Assembly (NCBI GenBank): GCA_016234935.1
Contig: JACRNL010000010.1
Location: 124,001-188,000, forward strand
Origin: Deltaproteobacteria bacterium
GTDB taxonomy: Bacteria; Desulfobacterota; GWC2-55-46
Direction of reading: 5' to 3'
DNA: 64,000 bases
Positions 8,467 through 16,485 of the stretch are shown piece after piece. The position numbers and the translations under genes are program-made. How positions within the stretch are numbered: the stretch's first letter is position 1; each line of letters starts with the position of its first letter. Under the pieces are notes generated by a model. That model was not told where the DNA came from. It did not search any database and saw only the letters and a program-made list of their open reading frames with translations.

Positions 8467-9522
8467 TCATTCAACCCTTATCCGCCAGCCCTCTTCCGCG
8501 CTGACGACGGAACCGATAAGATAGTGCCTGACGCGCCGCTCCGTTAGATTACTTGAGAGCATATCATACTTCCCTTCAGGAATGGAAATAAGAAGTCCGC
8601 CCGAGGTCTGCGGGTCGAAAACGGCCATTTGCAGGGCGGCGTCCATGCCGTGCTTGAACTGAATGTCCGGGGCCATGAACTCCATATTTTCAGCAATGGC
8701 GCGGGGCCTGTTGCCACGGCTGGTCACAAGCTCCAGCGCCTTCGGAAAAAACGGTATGTCCTTTGACGCGATGACAAGGTTTACGTTGGATGCCGTTGCC
8801 ATCTCCAGGGCGTGGCCCATAAGGCCGTAGCCGGTAATGTCCGTGCACGCCTTGGCGCCTGTCTCCACCATGGCCTCCGCGGCGGCCCTGCTGAGCGTCT
8901 TCATCGACGTAAACGCGGCCTGGGCATCTTCAGGCCTGATATTTCCCTTTTTAAGCGCGCTCGTTATTATGCCCGTGCCGATGGGCTTTGTGAGCACGAG
9001 GAGGTCGCCCGGCCTTGCCCCGGCGTTCGTTATGACCTTTTCAGGATGCACAACGCCGGTGACGGACAGGCCGAACTTTATTTCCTTATCCTCGATGCTG
9101 TGGCCTCCGGCAAGCACGGCCCCGGCCTCGTCCAGCCTGTCAACGGCGCCCCTTATTATCTCGGTCAGCACCTCCATGCCAAGCTCTTTGGGGAAGCAGA
9201 CGATGTTAAGGGCAAACCTCGGCACGCCGCCCATGGCGTAGACGTCGCTTAATGCGTTCGCGGCGGCTATCTGGCCGAAAAGGAACGGGTCGTCCACTAT
9301 GGGCGGAAAGAAGTCCAGCGTGGACACGACGGCTATTTCACCGGACATCTTATAGACCCCCGCGTCGTCGGACTTGTCAAAACCAACGATGAGGTCTTTA
9401 TCCCTTTGCATCGGTAGCCCGCGCAGGACCTGCGCGAGCGGCTTGGCGCCGAGTTTGGCCGCTCAGCCGGCGCAGCTTGCCCAGTTCGTGAGCTTTATCT
9501 TTTTGCCGCTTTTGAACATCAT
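8467..9522 (-). CDS. selD: Selenide, water dikinase SelD, itself a selenoprotein (in-frame UGA at 9463-9465)
   Basis: SelD makes selenophosphate from selenide and ATP. The uninterrupted frame begins only at 9411 and would lack the catalytic N-terminus. Upstream on the same frame, the sequence from 9522 reads MMFKSGKKIKLTNWASCAG-UGA-AAKLGAKPLAQV. This matches the SelD N-terminus, with UGA exactly where E. coli has Cys17 and with the essential Lys three residues later. The protein is then 351 residues with Sec at position 20. A hairpin at 9420-9436 with GGUC in its apex lies ~32 bases after the UGA, as in bacterial SECIS elements. The start codon directly follows the TAG of the DUF218 gene. Confidence 0.93.
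9420..9436 (-). promoter_or_regulatory. Candidate bacterial SECIS hairpin of selD
   Basis: On the minus strand CGCGCAG-GTC-CTGCGCG forms a 7-bp stem. The apical AGGUCC resembles the SelB-binding AGGUCU loop of E. coli fdhF. It sits ~32 bases downstream of the UGA, inside the usual window for bacterial SECIS. A longer stem GAGCGGC/GCCGCTC lies directly after the UGA. Confidence 0.7.
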
Positions 9523-10227
9523 CTATATATACCCGTAAAGCCTGTAAAGCGCAATGGCCGCGTACTCCCAGAGGAGTTCATCCATCAAATTAATCCTGCC
9601 GAGGCCGCCCACCCTGTATCGGGCGACGTCCTTTACCGGCGCGCCGTAATACGAAAGACCGAGTTTTTTGGCGACGAGCGAGGCCCTTTTCATGTGGAGG
9701 GACGACGTCACGATGATGCAGCTCTTCAGCCCCTTTTCATCCATGTATTTTTTCGCGTGCAGGAGATTTTCGTACGTATTGGTCGACGAGGGGTCTATGA
9801 CCGCCGCCTTTTCCGGCACCCCGAGCTTTAACGCTGTCTCTCCCATGAGGCCGCCCTCTGAAGCGTCTATCACGCCTTTGTCCGTCGACTTCATTAACGT
9901 ATGGGCGATCTTCGCGGCCTTTGAGGCGATGGCCCCGCCGGTGAACATTATCCCCGGCGCCCAGCCTTCTTTGTAAAGAAGCAGTCCGCGGATGAGCCGC
10001 TCATTCGACGCGCCGGCGAGGACGCCGTTCTTGAACGCCCCGCCGCCGAGAACGACTATTATGTCGGCCTTTTCAAGCGTCTCCTTCACCACCAGCGGCC
10101 TTGCCAGCAGGTTGGCAGCCGGCGTGAACATTACGAAAAGCGCAGTTGCGGTAAAGGCGGCGCAAAACCATTTTATAACGGTCAACGCGGTCTTTACGCG
10201 GCCGGATTTATGCAATGACTTATGCAA
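9523..10227 (-). CDS. DUF218/YdcF-SanA-ElyC family membrane protein
   Basis: 234 residues. One N-terminal transmembrane helix (about 14-36) is followed by the DUF218 signature DIIVVLGGG, NERLIRGLLLYKEG, a Thr-rich DPSSTNTYENLLHAKKYM region and IVTSSLHMKRA. E. coli relatives (ElyC, SanA) affect envelope and lipid-carrier homeostasis. The catalytic activity is not settled. It overlaps the 3' end of selB by 8 bases and runs into selD with no gap, so the three genes are one operon. A role in selenium metabolism is not known. Confidence 0.85.
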   Translation of the reverse strand: MHKSLHKSGRVKTALTVIKWFCAAFTATALFVMFTPAANLLARPLVVKETLEKADIIVVLGGGAFKNGVLAGASNERLIRGLLLYKEGWAPGIMFTGGAIASKAAKIAHTLMKSTDKGVIDASEGGLMGETALKLGVPEKAAVIDPSSTNTYENLLHAKKYMDEKGLKSCIIVTSSLHMKRASLVAKKLGLSYYGAPVKDVARYRVGGLGRINLMDELLWEYAAIALYRLYGYI

Positions 10228-12328
10228 TTTCCCTCCCCTTGAAGGGGCTGAGCCCCCTCAGGGGGTTCAACCCCCTTAACACTCTTAAATCCCCCTGCCG
10301 GAGCGTGACCCTCTCCCTGTCAAAATATTCGAGTATCTCTATCGCGAGCTTCCTGCCGACGCCGAGTATGTCCCTGAACTCGGCGGCCTTTATCGGCCCC
10401 TTTTCCATGATATGCGCGCAGAGCCTCTCTTTGGCGTCATTAACGGCCTTGCCGGACATATAGACGCCTTCTTTTATCTTCACCACGACGCCGCGCTTGA
10501 CGAGATATCCAAAGACGCGCGCCGCGTCCTCAGGCTTGAACGCGAGCCCCCTTATCTCATCCATAGAGCGCGCGGTAAAACCGCCGGATTGGAAAAGGGC
10601 CATTACAGCGGCCTCTATCTGCGCGTCCTGTCCGGCGGCGCGCGGACAATGCCCGGCAAGCGCGACGGCCTTGCCGTCTCTTTTAATCATGCCCTGCGTT
10701 ATCATTACGTCAAGGCATTCCTTGAAAAATGAAACTGTGCAACGCGCCCAGCACCACTTTTCGCTGCCAACGTTTGTATTTCGCATGAACTCTTGGCGAT
10801 GGAAAGTGGTGCTGGGCGCTCTTACGGCCTTAAATATCTGGTCTTCCTTGACGCCGGCCTCGGCGGGGCTTGCGGCGTGAAGGTCTGAAAGCGTTTTTAC
10901 GATGTCGCTCTTCAGTTTTTCAACCCTGTCAACGGACGCTATCGAACTGCCCATGATGGCGAACTTCCCTCTCCCTGAGGGAGTCCGGGACAGAGGCCCT
11001 TTTGATTCGAATGATTTAAGCAGAACATCTTCCCTTATATTCAAGAGGAGAGAGACGGTCTTTACGTCAAAAAAAACAGCCTTGCCGTGAAAGACCGAGG
11101 CGAGCAGCTCATGGAGTTCAGCCCCTTCAAGCGGCAACACCGGCTCCCTGAAGGAGTTCAACTCCTTTGAAAGACCGGGAAGATGCACAACCCCGCCGCC
11201 AACGGTGGCATTTATTGCAGGGTCTCTGAGGATGAAACGGTCGCCCCGAAGCATTAACATGGGCTTTTTCAATATCAGCCTGCCAAAGGCGCGCCGTTCG
11301 TCCGCCTTGCGGCCCGTCCGGCTCCCTAAGGGAGTTCGGCTCCCTGAGGGAGTCCCGCCCTTTAATCTTATTGTCGCTGGAACGCTTTGCGTAAAATGGT
11401 GCACGGTAAGTATCGCGTTGTTTTTTATCTTCGCATCCTTCAGAAACTCAAAAAAGCAGTCCACGCGGCGCGTATTGGCCGGGCTTGAAAAAGCCGACAG
11501 GGCCGGGTCGGCGAGCACGCAGCCGCGCGTTATGCCGCTGTGTGAAATGCCGCTTATGTTTACGGCGGCCCGCTCCCCGGCGTTGACCTCATCGGCCTCC
11601 ATGAACAGGCTTTGAAGCCCCCTTACACGCGCCTCTTTTCCAAGAGGAAAGCATACGGCCCTGTCGCCTTTTTTTATCGAGCCTGAGGCCACGGTGCCGG
11701 TAACGACCGTGCCAAAGCCCGGCACGCTGAAGGAGCGGTCAATGGGGAGCCTGAAAAAGCCGCCATTATCCCGCGCGCGCGGGGCGAGGGCTTTTTCTAT
11801 CAGCTTTTTAAGGCTTGAGATGCCCTCGCCCGTGACGGAAGAGACCGGCTGGATAACTGAACCTTCAAAGGCCGTGCCTTTTATAAGTTTTAAGATTGCA
11901 TTTTCAACCTCACGGATGCGCGCCTCTTCCGCCATGTCGCGCTTGGTGATGGCGAATACAGCCCTTTTTATCCCAAGAAGCACGCAGATGCCGAAGTGCT
12001 CAAGCGTCTGCGGCATTATCCCGTCGTCGGCGGCCACCACAAAAAGCGCCATGTCAATGCCGGTCGTTCCGGAGAGCATGTTCTTTATGAAACGCTCATG
12101 GCCGGGCACGTCAATGACTGCGGCCCTTAGAGCGCCCCCGGCGCCGTCGAGGTCAAGATACGCAAAGCCGATGTCAATGGACAGCCCGCGCTTTTTTTCT
12201 TCCTTCAGCCTGTCCGTGTCAATGCCCGTAAGGGCACGGACGAGGGAGGTCTTGCCGTGGTCTATGTGCCCGGCGGTGCCGATGACGGCGGATATGCGCG
12301 TTATGTGCGGCATGTTCTGTTGTTCCAT
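10220..12328 (-). CDS. selB: Selenocysteine-specific elongation factor SelB, carrying several palindromic repeat insertions
   Basis: 702 residues. The N-terminus has the GTPase P-loop GTAGHIDHGKTS, switch region RLKEEKKRGLSID and DVPGHERF. Domains II and III of an EF-Tu-like fold follow, then C-terminal winged helices that bind SECIS RNA. The reading frame is intact, but four stretches look foreign: GGTPSGSRTPLGSRTG (11330-11354), SRTPSG (10971-10988), a 24-codon palindromic element (10746-10817) and the C-terminal LRGLNPLRGLSPFKG (10235-10277). The stretch at 11142-11168 may be a fifth, decayed copy. All sit in loops or the tail. The start at 12328 has no clear ribosome site and lies 2 bases from a 15-bp hairpin; the ATG at 12313 is an alternative. 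Confidence 0.93.
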   Translation of the reverse strand: MEQQNMPHITRISAVIGTAGHIDHGKTSLVRALTGIDTDRLKEEKKRGLSIDIGFAYLDLDGAGGALRAAVIDVPGHERFIKNMLSGTTGIDMALFVVAADDGIMPQTLEHFGICVLLGIKRAVFAITKRDMAEEARIREVENAILKLIKGTAFEGSVIQPVSSVTGEGISSLKKLIEKALAPRARDNGGFFRLPIDRSFSVPGFGTVVTGTVASGSIKKGDRAVCFPLGKEARVRGLQSLFMEADEVNAGERAAVNISGISHSGITRGCVLADPALSAFSSPANTRRVDCFFEFLKDAKIKNNAILTVHHFTQSVPATIRLKGGTPSGSRTPLGSRTGRKADERRAFGRLILKKPMLMLRGDRFILRDPAINATVGGGVVHLPGLSKELNSFREPVLPLEGAELHELLASVFHGKAVFFDVKTVSLLLNIREDVLLKSFESKGPLSRTPSGRGKFAIMGSSIASVDRVEKLKSDIVKTLSDLHAASPAEAGVKEDQIFKAVRAPSTTFHRQEFMRNTNVGSEKWCWARCTVSFFKECLDVMITQGMIKRDGKAVALAGHCPRAAGQDAQIEAAVMALFQSGGFTARSMDEIRGLAFKPEDAARVFGYLVKRGVVVKIKEGVYMSGKAVNDAKERLCAHIMEKGPIKAAEFRDILGVGRKLAIEILEYFDRERVTLRQGDLRVLRGLNPLRGLSPFKGREIA
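10235..10277. repeat. 18-bp-unit palindromic repeat in the selB 3' end
   Basis: CCCCTTGAAGGGGCTGAGCC continues as CCCTCAGGGGGTTCAACCCCC. More than two units are present. On the minus strand it encodes the selB tail GLNPLRGLSPFKG. Confidence 0.9.
10746..10817. repeat. 72-bp palindromic element in frame within selB
   Basis: GCCCAGCACCACTTT at the left end pairs perfectly with AAAGTGGTGCTGGGC at the right end; the outer bases extend the stem to 17 bp (10744-10760 / 10803-10819). The same 72-bp element recurs at 24814-24885. It is exactly 24 codons long and open in the selB frame. Confidence 0.88.
10971..10988. repeat. 18-bp repeat unit (CTCCCTGAGGGAGT variant) in selB
   Basis: CTCCCTGAGGGAGTCCGG, a palindromic unit encoding SRTPSG on the minus strand. 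Confidence 0.75.
11142..11168. repeat. Degenerate 18-bp repeat units in selB
   Basis: GGCTCCCTGAAGGAGTTCAA followed by CTCCTTT, overlapping the selB codons for KELNSFREPV. Intermediate between the two sequence variants of the family. Confidence 0.65.
11330..11354. repeat. Tandem 18-bp repeat units in selB
   Basis: GGCTCCCTAAGGGAGTTC is followed by a second unit beginning GGCTCCCTGAGGGAGTCC. Together they encode the peptide GTPSGSRTPLGSRTG inside SelB. Confidence 0.82.
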
Positions 12329-12330
12329 TA

Positions 12331-12364
12331 GAAGCAGCGCGGGGCTTCTGCCCCGCGCTGCTTC
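12331..12364 (-). promoter_or_regulatory. 15-bp hairpin 2 bases upstream of the selB start
   Basis: GAAGCAGCGCGGGGC pairs perfectly with GCCCCGCGCTGCTTC across a 4-base loop. No gene ends here on either strand, so it is not an ordinary terminator. Its position would bury the ribosome-binding region of selB. Confidence 0.6.
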
Positions 12365-12373
12365 TTGATGTGA

Positions 12374-12417
12374 CTCTAAAGTTCTTTGGGCCTGCCTTTC
12401 TTTCAGGAAAGGCAGGC
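12374..12417 (+). repeat. Copy of the TTAAAGTTCTTTGGGC dispersed repeat
   Basis: CTAAAGTTCTTTGGG followed by the stem CCTGCCTTTC-TTTCAG-GAAAGGCAGG. It lies between the divergent selB and hydrogenase genes. Other copies are at 27284, 59840 and 61187. Confidence 0.8.
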
Positions 12418-12463
12418 TAATTTACAGAATGCCCTTTTTATGGTATCATTTCAACAATAAATT

Positions 12464-13282
12464 ATGCCGGAAAATGCCGAAAAAATAAGGCCGAAGGCGG
12501 CTTTTTTCTCATTCACCTGCTGCGAGGGCTGCCAGCTCGCCGTGCTCAGCTGTGAAGACGAGCTGCCTGACATACTGCGCGCCCTTAATATCGTTTACTT
12601 CCGCGAGGCGATGACCGAAAAGCGCGTTGAACCCTCTCAGAGGGAGGATTACGATATCGCCTTTGTCGAAGGCTCCGTCACCACGCAAAAAGAGATAACA
12701 AAACTCAAGCATATCCGCAAAAAGGCAAAGACCGTCATAGCCCTTGGCGCGTGCTCGTCCACAGGCGGGCTCAACTGCCTTAAAAACCGTTTTCCCATGG
12801 ACTTCGTTAAAAAGACGGTATACGGCAAATACGCCGAAAAATATAAAAAAACATTTGAGACCCTGCCTGTAAGGCCGATTGATTCCATAATAAAAGTTGA
12901 CTGCTATTTGCACGGCTGTCCGATATCGAAGACTGAATTCCTGTCCGCGTTCACCGCGCTTCTCATGGGCAAGACACCCATAACCCAGAACTACCCCGTG
13001 TGCGTCGATTGCAAGATGGCCGGAAACATCTGCGTATTTGAAAAGGGCATGACCTGTCTTGGGCCGGTGACTCGGGCCGGATGCGACGCCGTCTGCGTCA
13101 CATACGGGTGCATCTGCTGGGGCTGCCGGGGACTTGTCGACGACCCGAACGTGTCGGCCCATAAAGAGACGCTAAAGAGATACGGCCTCACCGCCGAATC
13201 GATGCTGCGCAGCTTTGATCTTTACGGCAACTGCTCCCTGAGAAAGTCCGGCTCCCTGGGAGTCAGGCCCGCTAAAAAATGA
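12464..13282 (+). CDS. [NiFe] hydrogenase small subunit, group 3-like
   Basis: 272 residues. The proximal-cluster motif CCEGCQ is near the N-terminus, followed by GACSSTGGLNC and an HGCPIS motif. The C-terminal half has a ferredoxin-like arrangement (CVDCKMAGNIC, CLGPVTRAGCDAVC, CICWGCRG). This fits the small subunit of cytoplasmic group 3 [NiFe] hydrogenases. There is no Tat signal. The extreme C-terminus (SLRKSGSLGVRP) is coded by a palindromic repeat. The stop overlaps the large-subunit ATG by 4 bases. No NADH, F420 or Hdr partner gene is adjacent. Confidence 0.85.
   Translation: MPENAEKIRPKAAFFSFTCCEGCQLAVLSCEDELPDILRALNIVYFREAMTEKRVEPSQREDYDIAFVEGSVTTQKEITKLKHIRKKAKTVIALGACSSTGGLNCLKNRFPMDFVKKTVYGKYAEKYKKTFETLPVRPIDSIIKVDCYLHGCPISKTEFLSAFTALLMGKTPITQNYPVCVDCKMAGNICVFEKGMTCLGPVTRAGCDAVCVTYGCICWGCRGLVDDPNVSAHKETLKRYGLTAESMLRSFDLYGNCSLRKSGSLGVRPAKK
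13233..13264. repeat. 18-bp repeat units in the 3' end of the hydrogenase small subunit
   Basis: GCTCCCTGAGAAAGTCCGG followed by CTCCCTGGGAGTC, the same variant as in selB. It encodes SLRKSGSLGV at the protein's C-terminus. Confidence 0.72.
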
Positions 13283-14577
13283 AAAAAAACCTTCACATAA
13301 AGATACACGAAATAACCCGCGTCGAAGGACACGGCGACATCGTCATTGACATCAGAAAGGGCCGGATAAAGGAATTGCGGCTCGATATAATCGAATCGCC
13401 CAGGTTTTTCGAGGTGATGCTCGTGGGCAGGAAATACGACGAGGCCCAGCACATCATGTCCCGTATATGCGGCATCTGCGCGGTGAGCCACACGTCGGCG
13501 TCCCTGAAGGCCATAGAAGCGGCCATGGGCATGACGATATCCCGGCAGTCCTTGCTCCTCAGAAAGCTCGCCTTTTGCGGCGAAAGCATACAGAGCCACA
13601 TACTGCATCTTTTTTTCCTTGTATTCCCCGACCTCCTCGGGGCCGGGTCTATCGCGCCACTTTTGACGGCGGAGCCGGAGCTTGCCAGGACCGGCCTTGA
13701 GCTGAAACGCCTTGCCAACGAGATATGCGCGGTCGTGGGCGGAAGGCACATACATCCCATCTCTCTGTTTCCGGGCGGAGTGGCGCACACGCCGGAGGAG
13801 GCTGACCTTAAAAGGCTTAAAAAGGCCCTCTTAGCCTCGTTTGCAAAGCTCGACTACACGCTCGGGTTTCTGTCAAACATCCCCGTGCCGCAATTTGCAA
13901 AACCCAGGGAGACAATCTCCCTGAAGGCGCGGGGCGAATACCCGCTGCATGACGGCAAGCCTTATTCGGATAAAGAGGGCGCCATCGAGCCGGAAGAATA
14001 CAGCCGCAAGGTGAAGGAATATTGCGTGAATCATTCCACGGCCAAACACGCAAGAACGAAGTCCGGGACGTTCATGGTCGGCGCTCTGGCGCGCCTTAAC
14101 AACAACTTCAAACTCCTCAGCCCGCGCGCAAAGGCGGCGGCGAAAAAGGCCGGCCTGACCCTGCCGCTTGAAAACCCGTTCATGAACAACATGGCCCAGC
14201 TCATCGAATGCTTCCACCTGACGGACGAGGCCGCCGGCCACATTGACTCGCTCATTGAAAACGGCCTGAAAAGCGAGCCTGTAAAAAAGCCCCGCAACGG
14301 TTTCAAGGGAGGCAGGGGCATAGGCATTGTCGAGGCCCCAAGGGGCACGCTCTACCATGATTATACGATAGACAAAAACGGCATAGTCAAAAAGGCCGAT
14401 TGCGTCATACCCACGGCGCAGAACCTGCGTTCCATCGAAGACGATCTGAAGGCCTTCGTGCCGACGCTCCTTGACAGGCCCAGGGAGGAGATACGCCGGG
14501 GCGTAGAGACGCTCGTCAGGGCCTATGACCCATGCATATCCTGCTCGACGCATATAATGGACGTGCGTTTTGTCTAA
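13279..14577 (+). CDS. [NiFe] hydrogenase large subunit, group 3-like
   Basis: 432 residues. The N-terminal nickel-binding motif is SRICGICAVSHT, and the C-terminal one is DPCISCSTH, so all four Cys ligands of the Ni-Fe site are present. ITRVEGHGD is the usual N-terminal signature. Only seven residues (IMDVRFV) follow the last His, giving at most a very short maturation peptide. No maturation protease or hyp genes are in the window. It forms a two-gene unit with the small subunit and most likely turns over H2 with a soluble electron carrier. The exact subgroup (3b/3c) cannot be assigned by eye. Confidence 0.86.
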   Translation: MKKNLHIKIHEITRVEGHGDIVIDIRKGRIKELRLDIIESPRFFEVMLVGRKYDEAQHIMSRICGICAVSHTSASLKAIEAAMGMTISRQSLLLRKLAFCGESIQSHILHLFFLVFPDLLGAGSIAPLLTAEPELARTGLELKRLANEICAVVGGRHIHPISLFPGGVAHTPEEADLKRLKKALLASFAKLDYTLGFLSNIPVPQFAKPRETISLKARGEYPLHDGKPYSDKEGAIEPEEYSRKVKEYCVNHSTAKHARTKSGTFMVGALARLNNNFKLLSPRAKAAAKKAGLTLPLENPFMNNMAQLIECFHLTDEAAGHIDSLIENGLKSEPVKKPRNGFKGGRGIGIVEAPRGTLYHDYTIDKNGIVKKADCVIPTAQNLRSIEDDLKAFVPTLLDRPREEIRRGVETLVRAYDPCISCSTHIMDVRFV

Positions 14578-14578
14578 A

Positions 14579-14652
14579 GCAGGCAGCTGAAAAAGTCCCA
14601 TCTACGTCGTTGCCTTCGTCGCCTAGTAGCTGGGACTTTTTGAGCTGCCTGC
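14579..14652. repeat. Long inverted repeat downstream of the hydrogenase genes
   Basis: GCAGGCAGCTGAAAAAGTCC at the left end pairs with TGGGACTTTTTGAGCTGCCT at the right end (22 bases each side with one mismatch). The interior is about 30 bases. The arms include AAAAAGTCCCA/TGGGACTTTTT, so it could terminate transcription both ways. Confidence 0.85.
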
Positions 14653-14701
14653 CCGTAACAGGCTGCGCGTCAGACTATTATAAAAAAAGGGGCATATCCC
14701 G

Positions 14702-15829
14702 ATGCGCATAAATGTCATCCCCAAACAGCTCCTTGATAAACTGCTTGCCACCAAGCAGGAGCACGGCTACCGGCCTGAAAGCTTCGACCTGAAGGGAATG
14801 CTCAAGGGCATCCTTCTACAGGCAAACAGGTTCGTCCCGTCGGAGTCAGGCTCGATACTCATTGACGATTCGGCCCTTGGCCGCCGCTTGCCTGACGCGG
14901 GTTTGCTCTACTTCGTGGCCTGCTTCGGCAAGGGCTCAGCCGCGGTCACCGGCGCAACCCTCGCCCCCGGTCTCGGCATAGCCGGTTCGACCTACTCATC
15001 GGGCAGGCCATACATCAGCAAGCAGGTCATGCAGGACAGCCGGTTCTATCCAAAATTCGACAAGATGACGAAGTATGAGACGCAGTCCATCATCTGTGCG
15101 CCGATAAAGATGCGCGGCGGCGTCATAGGGGTCATAGAGCTCATCAACAAGCTCAGCGGCATAAACTACGCAAAGGGCGATCTGACGCTCCTTAAGATCT
15201 TCGCCGAATATACCTCGACCCTCATCCAGAACGCCCTTGACGCAAAGAGCTACGGGGAGCTTTCGATACGGGACAACCTCACCGGACTGTATAACGACCG
15301 CTATATCTTCGACAGGCTTGAAAAAGAGGTCTCGACTGCCTTGAGGAAAAAGACCGGCCTTAGCGTGGTATTCATGGACCTCGACAGGTTCAAGGAAATC
15401 AACGACTCCCACGGCCACCTTGTGGGAAGCCGCGTCCTTACCGAAATAGGCCACATCCTCTTCGCGGTCACGCGAAAGGCGAACGGAATCGCGGCAAGAT
15501 ACGGCGGGGACGAGTTCACGGCCATTCTCCCCGACAAAGACATCGAATGGGCCGCTGAATACGCCGAAAAGATCAGAATGACCATCGAGGACTGCACGTT
15601 CATAACGCGCAAAAGCAGGGGCATAAAAAAGGCCCTTGACATCTCAGGCATAATCACCGCGAGCCTTGGCGTGGCCTCGCTGCGGACAAACATCGAAGGC
15701 AAGGGCAGCGCAAAGGTGATAGGCGACTCGCTCATAAGGCTGGCCGACGCCGCCATGTACCAATCAAAAACAGACGGCAAAAACCGCGTTACCCTGGCTC
15801 GAAAAAGGTTCGTTTTCCCGGCCAGCTGA
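14702..15829 (+). CDS. GAF-domain diguanylate cyclase
   Basis: 375 residues. A GAF-like domain occupies about 25-180, and a GGDEF domain runs from DNLTGLYNDRY (about 198) to the C-terminus. The catalytic GGDEF and the FMDLDRFKEIND substrate motif are intact, so c-di-GMP synthesis is expected. The residues before RYGGDEF lack the RxxD inhibitory site, so product inhibition may be weak. There is no membrane segment. The GAF ligand is unknown. It follows the hydrogenase pair but is separated by the inverted repeat. Confidence 0.92.
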   Translation: MRINVIPKQLLDKLLATKQEHGYRPESFDLKGMLKGILLQANRFVPSESGSILIDDSALGRRLPDAGLLYFVACFGKGSAAVTGATLAPGLGIAGSTYSSGRPYISKQVMQDSRFYPKFDKMTKYETQSIICAPIKMRGGVIGVIELINKLSGINYAKGDLTLLKIFAEYTSTLIQNALDAKSYGELSIRDNLTGLYNDRYIFDRLEKEVSTALRKKTGLSVVFMDLDRFKEINDSHGHLVGSRVLTEIGHILFAVTRKANGIAARYGGDEFTAILPDKDIEWAAEYAEKIRMTIEDCTFITRKSRGIKKALDISGIITASLGVASLRTNIEGKGSAKVIGDSLIRLADAAMYQSKTDGKNRVTLARKRFVFPAS

Positions 15830-15904
15830 CCAATCCCCGTTTAAAGAAGACATGTTTTTACATCATAATCCCTTGTTTTTATTGAGTTTTACAGTTAAGA
15901 CGGC

Positions 15905-15933
15905 TTGACAGGGGCAGTTCATGGTATTATAAT
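15905..15933 (+). promoter_or_regulatory. Consensus sigma-70 promoter of hsp20
   Basis: TTGACA (15905-15910), 17-base spacer, TATAAT (15928-15933), about 50 bases upstream of the Hsp20 start. Both boxes are perfect, so basal housekeeping expression is likely. I see no CIRCE-type inverted repeat. Confidence 0.85.
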
Positions 15934-15984
15934 GTAAGTAAGACGCCAGAGAGATGAAAGTGGGAAACAAGGGAGGTGAGTGTT

Positions 15985-16461
15985 ATGTTTGAGCTAAAAA
16001 GATGGGAGCCTTTAAAAGAGCTTTCAACTATCCAGAGGGATATGGATGATCTCTTCAAAAGGACCTTCGGCAGCTTGACGGCGAACATCTTCGGCAGGGA
16101 AGTGAGAATGGGCATGTGGAACCCTGCGGTTGACTGTTTCGTGAAGGAAGGCAACTTCGTTGTCCATGCCGATATTCCCGGAATAGACCCTAGGAACGTT
16201 GACATCTCGATTGTGGGAAACCTGCTCACCATCAAAGGCGAGAGGAAGTCCGAAGTCGAGGAGAAGAAGGGCGGATACCTCTTCCGCGAGGCTTCATACG
16301 GAACGTTTGAAAGGACGGTATCTCTTCCTGAAGGATGCGAGACAGACAAGGTTCATGCCACTTATAAAAACGGCGTGCTTGAACTGACGATGCCCGCAAA
16401 GGCAGGAGCGCTTCCGAGGAAGGTGAAGGTCGAGATTGAGGAGTTAAAGAAGGCGGCCTAA
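15985..16461 (+). CDS. Small heat-shock protein, Hsp20/alpha-crystallin family
   Basis: 158 residues from the ATG at 15985, with GGGAGG 8 bases upstream; the GTG at 15976 overlaps that ribosome site. The alpha-crystallin domain covers about 45-145 (PAVDCFVKEGNFVVHADIPG, LTIKGER, YKNGVLELTMPA). The C-terminal tail is short. An ATP-independent holdase that keeps unfolding proteins soluble. Confidence 0.93.
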   Translation: MFELKRWEPLKELSTIQRDMDDLFKRTFGSLTANIFGREVRMGMWNPAVDCFVKEGNFVVHADIPGIDPRNVDISIVGNLLTIKGERKSEVEEKKGGYLFREASYGTFERTVSLPEGCETDKVHATYKNGVLELTMPAKAGALPRKVKVEIEELKKAA

Positions 16462-16485
16462 GCAGGCCTTGACATAAAGGCAAAT

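Noticed and set aside
9411..9411. ATG at 9411 as the selD start
   Set aside because: It would remove the catalytic residue, the essential Lys and the glycine-rich part. The upstream frame through UGA restores all of them.
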